Of a DNA stretch of 5,773 bases, positions 1-5,369 are shown piece by piece. Both the position numbers and the translations under genes were made by a program. How positions within the stretch are numbered: the stretch's first letter is position 1; each line of letters opens with the position of its first letter. The stretch spans positions 1-5,773 of the forward strand of contig JAHBAP020000347.1 of NCBI GenBank assembly GCA_018500005.2. The letters run 5' to 3'. The notes below the pieces were generated by a model that worked only from the letters and a program-made list of their open reading frames with translations, did no database searches and was not told the origin of the DNA. The stretch comes from Mycobacterium sp. Lineage in GTDB: Bacteria; Actinomycetota; Actinomycetes; Mycobacteriales; Mycobacteriaceae.

Positions 1-1321
1 CCAGTTCGATGCCTTCATCTGGAAACCGCTGGGGCTGGACCGCCATCCCGAGTTGCTTGAAATGTACTTCGGCAATTACGAAAAGCTGGTCTACCAGGCT
101 CAGATCGACGACCCGGCGCTGGCGGCGGCGCTCGGACAGCTCGGCGAGGATTTGGCGGCACTCGGCGCGGCCGGGACCGTTGAGGGCGGCCCGGCCTGCA
201 TCGCGGGCCTCCTGGCGGATGCGGCGCTCAGCGCGCACCAGTGCTCGCTGGATGCGACGCTGCGCGAGTTCTTCGCGAACCCGCGCCTCGTCTGCGGAGG
301 TGGGCCGCTCGTCCAGGCCGCCGTGGCGGGTGAGGATCGCGCCGAGCAGGCCGATCGGCTTGTGCGGGTTGTCGGGGATGCGGTGTCCGGTTGCCAGCCA
401 GTCGGTGATGAGCTGGTTGAGATCTCTGGGGGTCCAGCCGTGGCGAGCGGGGCCGGCCAGCAGGGTCGACCATGCTTCGGCGGTGTGTCGGCGTGCCCAG
501 GGTGGCGCGTTGTCGTGTGCACGCCAGTCCAGCGCGAGGCGCGTGCCCTCTTTGTCCAGGCGTGCGCGACCGTGGTCGCGCCGACCGCGGCCCGAAGGGG
601 TGCGGCGGGTAGTAACCACTCTCTGACGAGAGTTAAATCCTTTCAGGACCCTATCGGGTTGGGGTGTCACGAAACCGTTGGCGGGCAGGTCAATTGGGTT
701 ATCGTGGAGCACCCATACCGAGGCCCAGCCGCGGGCGCGATCACCGACGCGCCAGCTGGCCATCCGTTCGGTTCGTGTCCGTTGGCGGCCCCGGAGTACC
801 TCGGTGGCAACACCGAGCAGACGCAGTGCTTCATCGGCGCGTTGCACTTGGCGCAGGGACAGGCCGGTCATGGCGACCAGGCGGGCGTTGGAGGGGCGGC
901 ACTCGCGTCCGGTGCGGTGATCGGCGTGGGCGGCCCGTGCTGTTGCGACGGCCAGCAGTGTTTCGCGGCTGATCCCGCCGCTGCGCATCTGTGGCCGAAT
1001 TGCTTTGTAGCGCAGGTCATAGGCCGTGGGCACGGTGATCGTCAGCCATCGCTCGCGTGAGCTCCAACAGGCAACGCCGCGGTGGGTTCCCTCGGGCGGT
1101 TCCAAGACGACCAGCTGGTTGGGGCGCCAGTTGTGGCAGGGCCGGTCTGCGGTGCGTGGCCGGCGCCGACCGGGTGTGGCGGTGGGTCGCGCACGCAGGG
1201 TTCCCCGGCGAGGGGTCGCGGCGCTGCAGCCGCGATAACTGCGTGGCGCCAGGAGGTTTGGCTGCGGCGCGGGTGCTGGACGCGGCGCTGGGCGTGCACT
1301 AATATGAGGGAGTCCTGACAC
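1..1321 (-). CDS. Plasmid replication initiator (Rep)-like protein, C-terminus cut by window edge
   Basis: A minus-strand frame stays open from a GTG at 1321 to the left edge (440 residues seen, no stop). Residues 1-60 are Pro/Arg/Ala-rich and probably disordered. Residues 90-205 look like a winged helix-turn-helix: the helix pair around 144-170 contains NARLVAMTGLSLRQVQRADE, followed by basic and Trp-rich strands to SVWVLHDN. A basic linker (225-260) leads to PPWARRHTAEAWSTLLAGP and GWTPRDLNQLITDW at 273-308, then IPDNPHKPIGLLGAIL (315-330). Residues 340-405 are a charged Arg/Glu-rich helix. I recall this order, especially the PHKPIGLLGAIL block, from actinobacterial plasmid replication initiators; that assignment is from memory, not a search. 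The GTG is chosen because AAGGGAG lies 7 bases upstream; the clearly conserved part starts only near residue 90, so a later start is possible. It follows the whiB-like gene in the same direction after 232 bases. It could instead be a plasmid-borne regulator of similar fold. Confidence 0.62.
   Translation of the reverse strand, partial: MSGLPHISARPAPRPAPAPQPNLLAPRSYRGCSAATPRRGTLRARPTATPGRRRPRTADRPCHNWRPNQLVVLEPPEGTHRGVACWSSRERWLTITVPTAYDLRYKAIRPQMRSGGISRETLLAVATARAAHADHRTGRECRPSNARLVAMTGLSLRQVQRADEALRLLGVATEVLRGRQRTRTERMASWRVGDRARGWASVWVLHDNPIDLPANGFVTPQPDRVLKGFNSRQRVVTTRRTPSGRGRRDHGRARLDKEGTRLALDWRAHDNAPPWARRHTAEAWSTLLAGPARHGWTPRDLNQLITDWLATGHRIPDNPHKPIGLLGAILTRHGGLDERPTSADEARVREELAQRRIQRALVRAERRIRQEARDAGRAALNGPGRAECRQILAELSERRRQRRVVDLSLVDQLFVIAEVHFKQLGMAVQPQRFPDEGIEL
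1277..1305 (+). promoter_or_regulatory. Predicted promoter of a countertranscript to the rep leader
   Basis: TGGACG (1277-1282), then 17 bases, then TAATAT (1300-1305). TAATAT fits the mycobacterial TAnnnT -10 rule, and the -35 matches TTGACA at four of six positions. It lies inside the first codons of the Rep-like gene and points out of it, so transcription would start near 1312 and run antisense over the Rep start codon, ribosome-binding site and leader. Prediction from sequence alone. Confidence 0.42.
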
Positions 1322-1328
1322 GGACACA

Positions 1329-1335
1329 CTCCCTT
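1329..1335 (-). promoter_or_regulatory. Ribosome-binding site of the Rep-like gene, partly buried in a hairpin
   Basis: On the minus strand AAGGGAG sits 7 bases before the GTG at 1321 and decides that start. Its AGGG can pair with CCCT at 1342-1339 across a CGAA loop, so translation may depend on opening this small stem. Confidence 0.5.
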
Positions 1336-1411
1336 TCGAGGGCAGGTGCGTGAGTCACCTGTAAGGGGCCGGCTGGTAACCGGCCTAGTACTCGCAACCG
1401 CGAACGCGAAG

Positions 1412-1434
1412 CCCTCGGGTCCCTAGCCCGGGGG
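1412..1434 (+). terminator. Strong hairpin, probable terminator of the candidate antisense RNA
   Basis: An 8-bp stem CCCTCGGG/CCCGGGGG (one G-U pair) closes a 7-base loop TCCCTAG. On the plus strand it is followed by TGTTCGTGTTTCT, a loose T-rich tail. On the minus strand the following bases are not T-rich, so it fits plus-strand termination better. It could also be a structural element of the rep leader. Confidence 0.42.
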
Positions 1435-1515
1435 TGTTCGTGTTTCTGGGGTGCGGCTCACGCGGTATTCAGATGGATGCCGGAGGTCGCGCCGGCGCGC
1501 TTCGGTGTGTGAAGG

Positions 1516-1550
1516 CCACCCCTTTCTGCGGTGTGCCGATGGGGGAGTGG
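1516..1550 (-). terminator. Possible hairpin terminator after the whiB-like gene
   Basis: CCACCCC (1516-1522) can pair with GGGGAGTGG (1542-1550), leaving one bulged base and a loop of about 20 bases, directly after the whiB-like stop codon. There is no T-tract, which is common for actinobacterial terminators but makes the call weak. If it does not terminate, whiB and rep would share a transcript. Confidence 0.25.
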
Positions 1551-1553
1551 TGT

Positions 1554-2000
1554 TCAGGCGGCCGGCTCTCGGCGGCGCATGAAGTGCTCGTCGGCAGCTA
1601 GGGGCTCGACGGCGACGTTGCCGATCTCGATCTGGCGGCGTTCTTCGAACTGCAGCAGCAGACGCTCGTAGACGGGGGTCAGACGGCGGGCGCGGTCGCC
1701 GGGAAGCTCGATGCCGCCCCAGATGCCGTGGGTCGCCCGGACGGCGACAGCGTTGTAGGAGCAGCGGCCGCGGAACGGGCACGCCTGGCAGGCCATCACG
1801 GCAAGGTCCCGCCCACCGATCTCGTTGCCGAACCACATCTCGATGTCGTTTTGGTCCACCGACTGGCACGGCGTGGGTTCGTCGGAGACGAACAACTTCA
1901 CTCGGGGCCCTCGATGCTCGGTGGGCGCTCCGACCGGCCGGCCGGGCCGGTAGATCGTGTCGTCGTCGACGTCGCGTGAGGGCATAACTGCTGTGGTCAC
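1554..2000 (-). CDS. WhiB-family iron-sulfur transcriptional regulator
   Basis: The 148-residue product has the full WhiB signature: C45, then C71-x2-C74-x5-C80, followed by HGIWGGI (91-97) and a basic stretch GDRARR (101-106). The four cysteines bind a [4Fe-4S] cluster that responds to oxygen or nitric oxide. Family members usually act with the principal sigma factor and bind DNA through basic residues after the GIWGG turn. The start is the GTG at 2000, with GGGGAG 4 bases upstream. An upstream TTG in frame (2054) would run through the operator palindromes, and an ATG at 1985 has no ribosome-binding site. A C-terminal tail of about 40 residues ends in RRREPAA. It lies upstream of the Rep-like gene on the same strand and diverges from the XRE gene. 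Plasmid and phage WhiB proteins are known; whether this one controls plasmid or host genes cannot be told. Confidence 0.93.
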   Translation of the reverse strand: MTTAVMPSRDVDDDTIYRPGRPVGAPTEHRGPRVKLFVSDEPTPCQSVDQNDIEMWFGNEIGGRDLAVMACQACPFRGRCSYNAVAVRATHGIWGGIELPGDRARRLTPVYERLLLQFEERRQIEIGNVAVEPLAADEHFMRRREPAA

Positions 2001-2004
2001 GGGT

Positions 2005-2012
2005 CTCCCCTT
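2005..2012 (-). promoter_or_regulatory. Ribosome-binding site of the whiB-like gene
   Basis: AAGGGGAG on the minus strand, ending 4 bases before the GTG at 2000. It supports that start over the upstream in-frame TTG and the downstream ATG. Confidence 0.6.
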
Positions 2013-2022
2013 TTCCTCGGAC

Positions 2023-2113
2023 TTACCGGTTCTGATCGGTAAGTTACCGGCCAAGTTACCGGAAATCTACACCAAACGGTAAAAATCGGTAACTTGAGGT
2101 CGGTAAGTTACCG
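2023..2113. repeat. Cluster of TTACCG/CGGTAA half-sites, likely operator array
   Basis: Two perfect 13-base palindromes CGGTAAGTTACCG lie at 2037-2049 and 2101-2113. Single half-sites are TTACCG at 2023-2028 and 2056-2061 and CGGTAA at 2077-2082 and 2087-2092. The block is mirrored about 2075: palindrome plus AAGTTACCG on the left, CGGTAACTT plus palindrome on the right, with gaps of 6 and 8 bases between the partners. It covers the predicted whiB promoter. Likely binder: the adjacent XRE protein (inference). An iteron-type replication origin is the main alternative. Confidence 0.75.
2064..2092 (-). promoter_or_regulatory. Predicted promoter of the whiB-like gene, embedded in operators
   Basis: On the minus strand TTACCG (2092-2087), a 17-base spacer and TAGATT (2069-2064) resemble a -35/-10 pair. 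The -35 is itself one of the repeated half-sites, and further half-sites lie on both sides, so a bound protein would block polymerase. Transcription would begin near 2057. The -35 match is modest. Confidence 0.35.
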
Positions 2114-2136
2114 ATTACGGGGTCGCCCCAGTGACC

Positions 2137-2147
2137 GATCTGAGATC
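2137..2147. repeat. Short palindrome GATCTGAGATC
   Basis: A perfect 5+1+5 palindrome in the divergent control region, unrelated in sequence to the TTACCG sites. It may be a second protein-binding site; an 11-base palindrome can also arise by chance. Confidence 0.3.
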
Positions 2148-2227
2148 AAATCAGCAGTTCAAAGGTGTTAAAGTGCCATGCAAGGCCGGGCGGGAATGTC
2201 GCTAGATTTTTTCCCAGCGGACGGCTC

Positions 2228-2243
2228 GGAACCGGCAGGTTCC
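2228..2243 (+). repeat. Inverted repeat GGAACC-GGCA-GGTTCC in the XRE leader
   Basis: A perfect 6-bp stem with a 4-base loop, 38 bases before the XRE start codon and next to the isolated half-site. It could be an RNA hairpin in the 5' leader or a DNA operator. Confidence 0.35.
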
Positions 2244-2245
2244 CG

Positions 2246-2257
2246 CCAAGTTACCGG
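2246..2257 (+). promoter_or_regulatory. Isolated operator half-site before the XRE gene
   Basis: CCAAGTTACCGG here is identical to 2051-2062 in the main cluster. It lies 24 bases before the XRE start codon, where a bound protein would block transcription or initiation, consistent with autoregulation. Confidence 0.6.
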
Positions 2258-2281
2258 TCTGTAGGGCAGGATGAACGCATC

Positions 2282-2872
2282 ATGTCGATGCAGGAGCTCG
2301 CTGGATGGGTGCGGGACCGCCGCGCCCAGCTTGAGCTGACCCAGGAGGAGATCGCCGCCCTGGGTCCACTGTCGGACAAGACCGTCCGCACGGTCGAATC
2401 CGGCAGGGCCACCGGGTTGCGGCGGAACACCCGGTCGGCCCTGGAGCGGGCGCTGCAGTGGCAGGCCGGAAGCGTCAAGGACGCCATCGACCACGGCCTC
2501 AAACCACAGCCGATCGCCGACAAGCCACGCGCATCCAAGCGCCGCACCGAGGTCAAGGAGGAGCCGCCCCAGGCCATCCCGGCCACGCCGCCCACTGCGC
2601 CAGCGGGGGAGACCGGCCTGGGCGGTGACGGGTTGGCATCCGCGGGCGCGAGTTTCGCGGTGGCCAGAGCAGCGCTGAGGCTGCGCAACGCTGTCGGCCT
2701 TATGCGCGACACAATGGCGCCCTCGGAGTTGGAGGCGGCACTCGCCGACCTGGTGGAGACCCAACGTGAAGCGGAAATCGCGTTGAGTCAGGCGATGCAG
2801 TGGATCGTCAACGACGACGCCAAACGCCGCGAAGCCGGCCAACTGCTCTACGAACTCCAACAGCCGTTTTAG
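2282..2872 (+). CDS. XRE-type helix-turn-helix DNA-binding protein
   Basis: A 196-residue product. Residues 5-70 form a classic XRE/Cro-C1 domain: LAGWVRDRRAQLELTQEEIA, then LSDKTVRTVESGRA and RRNTRSALERALQW, matching the mycobacterial subtype that ends in a Trp-containing helix and GSV. Residues 72-115 are a Pro/Lys/Glu-rich linker. Residues 122-195 are predicted long amphipathic helices, probably for dimerisation or partner binding. Start at ATG 2282: GCAGGA lies about 10 bases upstream, and earlier in-frame starts would run through the leader repeats. A second ATG two codons on is possible. It diverges from the whiB-like gene, and the region between them is full of TTACCG sites, so it is the natural candidate for autorepression and control of whiB. 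The zinc-finger gene follows 55 bases later on the same strand and may be co-transcribed. No phage-type peptidase domain is seen. Confidence 0.88.
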   Translation: MSMQELAGWVRDRRAQLELTQEEIAALGPLSDKTVRTVESGRATGLRRNTRSALERALQWQAGSVKDAIDHGLKPQPIADKPRASKRRTEVKEEPPQAIPATPPTAPAGETGLGGDGLASAGASFAVARAALRLRNAVGLMRDTMAPSELEAALADLVETQREAEIALSQAMQWIVNDDAKRREAGQLLYELQQPF

Positions 2873-2927
2873 CTCTGGGCTTCAGCGAACCCAAAACCCT
2901 GGCGAGCCAACGCCTTATCGTGGTTCC

Positions 2928-3929
2928 GTGCGCTGGTACGCCTGCCCCGACAACGAGCCGCTGCAATTGAGGCAAATCCCGCGACCGATGTCCCGCAACG
3001 CGAACAACGATCCCGACCAAGTCCGGCTACGGGCATACGTCGCCGAGACCAAGGAACTTCTCGACGAGTCTCGGATTTACGACCGGCCATGGGCGCTGCG
3101 GATCGACGTCGGAAAGTCCCATTCGCTGGATCTGCTTTCCGCTGTCGCCGACCTCGACAACTACGCCCACCCGCTGGCCGACGAACTCAAAAATCCGCAC
3201 CTGGTTTCGGTGTGGGCCACCAAACAACACGATGCGCAGCAACGGTCATATGTCCGGATTGCCGACGCTAGCGAAGAGTCGGCACCGGCTGAGGTGCTCA
3301 CGGTAAGGACAACCGCATCGGTGGAGAAAGCCGCCTTCAAGGACGAGATCAAAGCCGCCGTGTACGAATCAGGCGCACAGATGCTCCCCGAAGACGTGCC
3401 CGTCAGACTCGAACTATCTTTCGTCATCGGCAACCGGACGTGGCTTCCGGTGTGGAAACCGACGATTGACGCCCTGGATCCACTATTGGGCCGTACCGAC
3501 CCCGAGCATCCCTACCACCCGCTCGATGGCCGCATCGTCGAACTCGGCATGCACCTGGAGGTCGACCCGACTCTCGGATACGACGTAGAGATTGGGATCG
3601 CGCCCGCGCCTTGGCAACCCGGCGATCGAACGGGCCGGCGCCAAGTGTTCGGCCAGCGGGTGACTTGTCCGAGATGCGGCGCAGCTGTCGGGCAAGCATG
3701 TCCTACCTCCTACGGCGAGAACCATCTCGAGCGCATGGCAGCGTTCGATCATTCCCGAGACGTCGCCCATCAACTGGGGCTCGGCGATACCGCCTCCGAC
3801 GCCTGGCCCGATCACGCCCTCGCCGCCTTCTACGGCCAATGGCCCACCACGCTCCCATGGGACGCCGTACGGAAGCGACCGCCTACCACGACCGGGTGGA
3901 CGCTCTACAACGGCGACGGGTGTCAATGA
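2928..3929 (+). CDS. Unrecognised protein with RusA-like region and C-terminal zinc finger
   Basis: A 333-residue product. Residues 247-266 give C-x2-C-x7-C-x7-H (CPRCGAAVGQAC, then H266), a small zinc finger of the type seen in actinobacterial phage and plasmid proteins that bind nucleic acid. Residues 137-225 follow the layout of RusA Holliday-junction resolvases: helix FKDEIKAAVYESGA, strand PVRLELSFVI, KPTIDALDPLL, then PLDGRIVEL. The usual DxDN is T-x-D-A here, so one catalytic Asp is missing. Residues 55-111 resemble a second degenerate copy with an intact ADLDN (74-78) but no DD pair. The resolvase link is a weak pattern match and activity is doubtful. Start: GTG 2928 keeps strong GC3 but lacks a ribosome-binding site; ATG 2988 (residue 21) is the alternative. 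It follows the XRE gene by 55 bases, so shared transcription is likely. The stop overlaps an ATGA that opens only an 8-codon frame. Confidence 0.75.
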   Translation: MRWYACPDNEPLQLRQIPRPMSRNANNDPDQVRLRAYVAETKELLDESRIYDRPWALRIDVGKSHSLDLLSAVADLDNYAHPLADELKNPHLVSVWATKQHDAQQRSYVRIADASEESAPAEVLTVRTTASVEKAAFKDEIKAAVYESGAQMLPEDVPVRLELSFVIGNRTWLPVWKPTIDALDPLLGRTDPEHPYHPLDGRIVELGMHLEVDPTLGYDVEIGIAPAPWQPGDRTGRRQVFGQRVTCPRCGAAVGQACPTSYGENHLERMAAFDHSRDVAHQLGLGDTASDAWPDHALAAFYGQWPTTLPWDAVRKRPPTTTGWTLYNGDGCQ

Positions 3930-3959
3930 CCGCCGAGGAACCGCGGCACTAAACCCAGA

Positions 3960-3979
3960 GGCCAGCCCGCGGGGCAGCC
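3960..3979. terminator. Possible bidirectional hairpin between convergent genes
   Basis: GGC-CA-GCCC-GCG-GGGC-A-GCC forms an imperfect 7-bp stem in the 87-base gap between two convergent genes, where terminators are expected. There is no T-tract on either side, and GC-rich DNA makes such stems easily. Confidence 0.28.
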
Positions 3980-4016
3980 GCTCGACGAGAGAGCCCTCAG
4001 CGAGGACCGGGGTAGG

Positions 4017-5369
4017 TCACATCGGGGCCCAGAACCCGGGCAGGTATTCGATGTAGCCGCTTGGGGCGAGCTGCCCGGGCGTTACCTGAACGACGTCGCG
4101 AATGTCGATTGGCTGCTGGGGTGTCGGCCACGGCTGCGCGGCGTCAAGTCCTTTGGTTGAAGGAGCCCATCGCCCGGGGCTGAGCTGTTCATACCCGTTG
4201 GGCCCCAGGCCTTTCGGGGCGGTGGTGACCATGTCGGCGACATCGAGCGGATGTTTGGCGGCACTGGGCGCGCCACCTACCGGAAGACCGGGATCCGGGT
4301 AGTACAGACCGGGTCCGATCTGTTTGGTGCCGTAAGGGGCGAGCTGCCCAGGGCTGACATGGATCACCTTGTCCAGATCCAGCCAGTAGCGCGGGTCCTT
4401 GCCGTGCGGCGGGTCTTGCGACTTCGGGGACAGGGGAACATCGCCGCTGAACGCGTGGATTCCATCGTGCGGGGGAGGGGGAGGGGATTGGGGGTCGCCG
4501 GCGACCTCGGGTCCTGCGCTGGCGGCGTACTCGCCGTAGCCCTGCACGGCCTTGGCATTGAGCGTGGCACGTTCGGTGACGAGCTGATTGATGACCGGTG
4601 TGTAGCGGCCCAGTGATCCCGGTGTGTTGTTGGCGGCCACCGCCATCCGCAGCCGGCGTTCGTTGTCGTCGAACTCCTCCGGGGTGGGAATGGCGGATTT
4701 GGCTCGCGAGTAACTGTCGAGGTGACGGTCAATCGCGCTGGCGGCGACGCTGGCATGTTCGGCGTGCGCGCTGTACCAGGTACCCAGTTCTCTGATTCGT
4801 GCTGTGGCGTTTCCGCCCGCCTCGGAGGCCCACTCGTTCTCCAAATCGCCTGCGATGCTGTGCAATGCCGTGCCGGAGCTATGGAGTTCGGTGGAGTGCT
4901 CACGTAACCAGGTGGCGGCGCTGCGAAGGCCTTCGGTGTTTCCGCCGCCAGTGTGAATCAGTTCGGCGATCGCTTTGCCGTCGCCGGGAATACCGGTGAC
5001 GACGGGTGGGCTGACAGCCGGGATGTTCAGATCGGGTAGTGGGGGGAGAGCGGGAGCGGCACCGGCCGGGCCGGTCGGTGTCCCGCCGCCGCGGCCCAGT
5101 GTCGCTGCCGCGGCCTCATCGACCTCGAGGTAACTGGCTGCGTCGGCGTTCAGCCGCGCTCCTCGGTGTGCGGCGATCGCCGCGGCGAGGCTGCTGTGAC
5201 CGCTGACAGCGGCTGCGCGTGCGGCCAACGTCGACGCCACCGCCACCGACACCGGATCGGCCGCTACCGGCCTCGGCACGACGGGAAGACTGGTCGAATG
5301 TGACCCGGCCGCCGTGACCTGGCTACCTGCGGCGACCACAGCATCAGGACTGATACGAAGCGAAGCCAC
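4017..5369 (-). CDS. EspB-like ESX (type VII) secretion substrate with C-terminal repeats
   Basis: A 450-residue product. Residues 1-95 form a PE-like helical pair ending in SYLEVDEAAAATL (79-91). This holds the YxxxD secretion signal (Y80, D84) and closely resembles the AYGEVDEEAATAL that I recall from EspB of ESX-1. A Pro/Gly linker (92-135) leads to a PPE-like helical region (140-285) with IPTPEEFDDNERRL, which parallels the EspB helices. Where EspB has a W-x-G turn this protein has W180-A-S. Thus PE and PPE parts are fused in one chain, as in EspB. Residues 295-300 are a Pro run, then three 29-30 residue repeats fill the C-terminus. No signal peptide or membrane segment is seen. The start is GTG 5369; a stop about 33 bases upstream in frame leaves no better choice. 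It would be exported by a mycobacterial ESX system, but no ESX machinery is in view. Its function after export is unknown. Confidence 0.8.
   Translation of the reverse strand: MASLRISPDAVVAAGSQVTAAGSHSTSLPVVPRPVAADPVSVAVASTLAARAAAVSGHSSLAAAIAAHRGARLNADAASYLEVDEAAAATLGRGGGTPTGPAGAAPALPPLPDLNIPAVSPPVVTGIPGDGKAIAELIHTGGGNTEGLRSAATWLREHSTELHSSGTALHSIAGDLENEWASEAGGNATARIRELGTWYSAHAEHASVAASAIDRHLDSYSRAKSAIPTPEEFDDNERRLRMAVAANNTPGSLGRYTPVINQLVTERATLNAKAVQGYGEYAASAGPEVAGDPQSPPPPPHDGIHAFSGDVPLSPKSQDPPHGKDPRYWLDLDKVIHVSPGQLAPYGTKQIGPGLYYPDPGLPVGGAPSAAKHPLDVADMVTTAPKGLGPNGYEQLSPGRWAPSTKGLDAAQPWPTPQQPIDIRDVVQVTPGQLAPSGYIEYLPGFWAPM
4023..4382 (-). repeat. Three imperfect coding repeats at the C-terminus of the EspB-like protein
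   Basis: Residues 330-359, 375-403 and 421-449 (DNA 4293-4382, 4161-4247 and 4023-4109) share the pattern [LI]D[LVI]xx[VM][IV]xxxP[GK]xLxPxGYxxxxPGxWxP (the first copy has T for the Y and YYP for the WxP). The best-kept pieces are PGQLAPSGY, GLGPNGYEQLSPGRWAP and YLPGFWAPM. The period is 45-46 residues, with Pro-rich spacers. Each looks like a small strand-rich unit with exposed aromatics. I do not recognise the family. Confidence 0.72.

Larger units (their letters stand above)
1312..1447 (+). ncRNA. Candidate antisense (countertranscribed) RNA over the rep leader
   Basis: Downstream of the predicted promoter the plus strand can fold into four stem-loops in about 105 bases. They are CCCT-TTCG-AGGG (1331-1342, a UUCG tetraloop), CAGGTG-7-CACCTG (1343-1361), GGCCGG-7-CCGGCC (1367-1385) and CCCTCGGG-7-CCCGGGGG (1412-1434, one G-U pair). 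The last is followed by a T-rich stretch (TGTTCGTGTTTCT), as an intrinsic terminator would be. The loops of the third and fourth stems contain CUGG and CUAG, which fit the YUNR U-turn rule seen in many antisense control RNAs. Such an RNA would be fully complementary to the Rep mRNA leader, ribosome-binding site and start. Known biology: many plasmids limit copy number this way. Inference: this plasmid does too. Alternatively the hairpins act only in the sense leader of rep. The end points are estimates. Confidence 0.45.

Noticed and set aside
53..1060. Long plus-strand open frame of 335 codons opposite the Rep-like gene
   Set aside because: It is the antisense shadow of the minus-strand frame, which has the coherent domain blocks (winged helix, PHKPIGLLGAIL). 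The plus-strand translation is Gly/Ala/Val-rich with no recognisable motif.
1042..1329. Minus-strand 95-codon frame starting at GTG 1329
   Set aside because: It overlaps the Rep-like start in another frame. Its GTG abuts the ribosome-binding site instead of lying 7 bases from it, and its product is low-complexity.
1343..1434. tRNA-like fold, because several stems carry 7-base loops
   Set aside because: No acceptor stem, no TTCGANTC-type T-loop and no D-loop pattern can be assembled.
1489..1498. GCGCCGGCGC palindrome
   Set aside because: Self-complementary GC strings of this length are expected by chance in DNA this GC-rich.
2001..2054. TTG at 2054 as start of the whiB-like gene
   Set aside because: It would place the operator palindrome inside the coding sequence, while GTG 2000 has GGGGAG 4 bases upstream and gives a normal WhiB length.
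2165..2281. Upstream GTG (2165) start for the XRE gene, adding 39 residues
   Set aside because: The extra segment covers the GGAACC hairpin and an operator site, and XRE domains of this subtype begin a few residues before the first helix, as with ATG 2282.
2168..2860. Minus-strand 230-codon frame opposite the XRE gene
   Set aside because: Shadow of the XRE gene; no domain, and the opposite strand has a textbook helix-turn-helix.
3926..3952. ATGA-overlapping start after the zinc-finger gene
   Set aside because: It encodes only eight residues before a stop; it may be chance or a decayed downstream gene.
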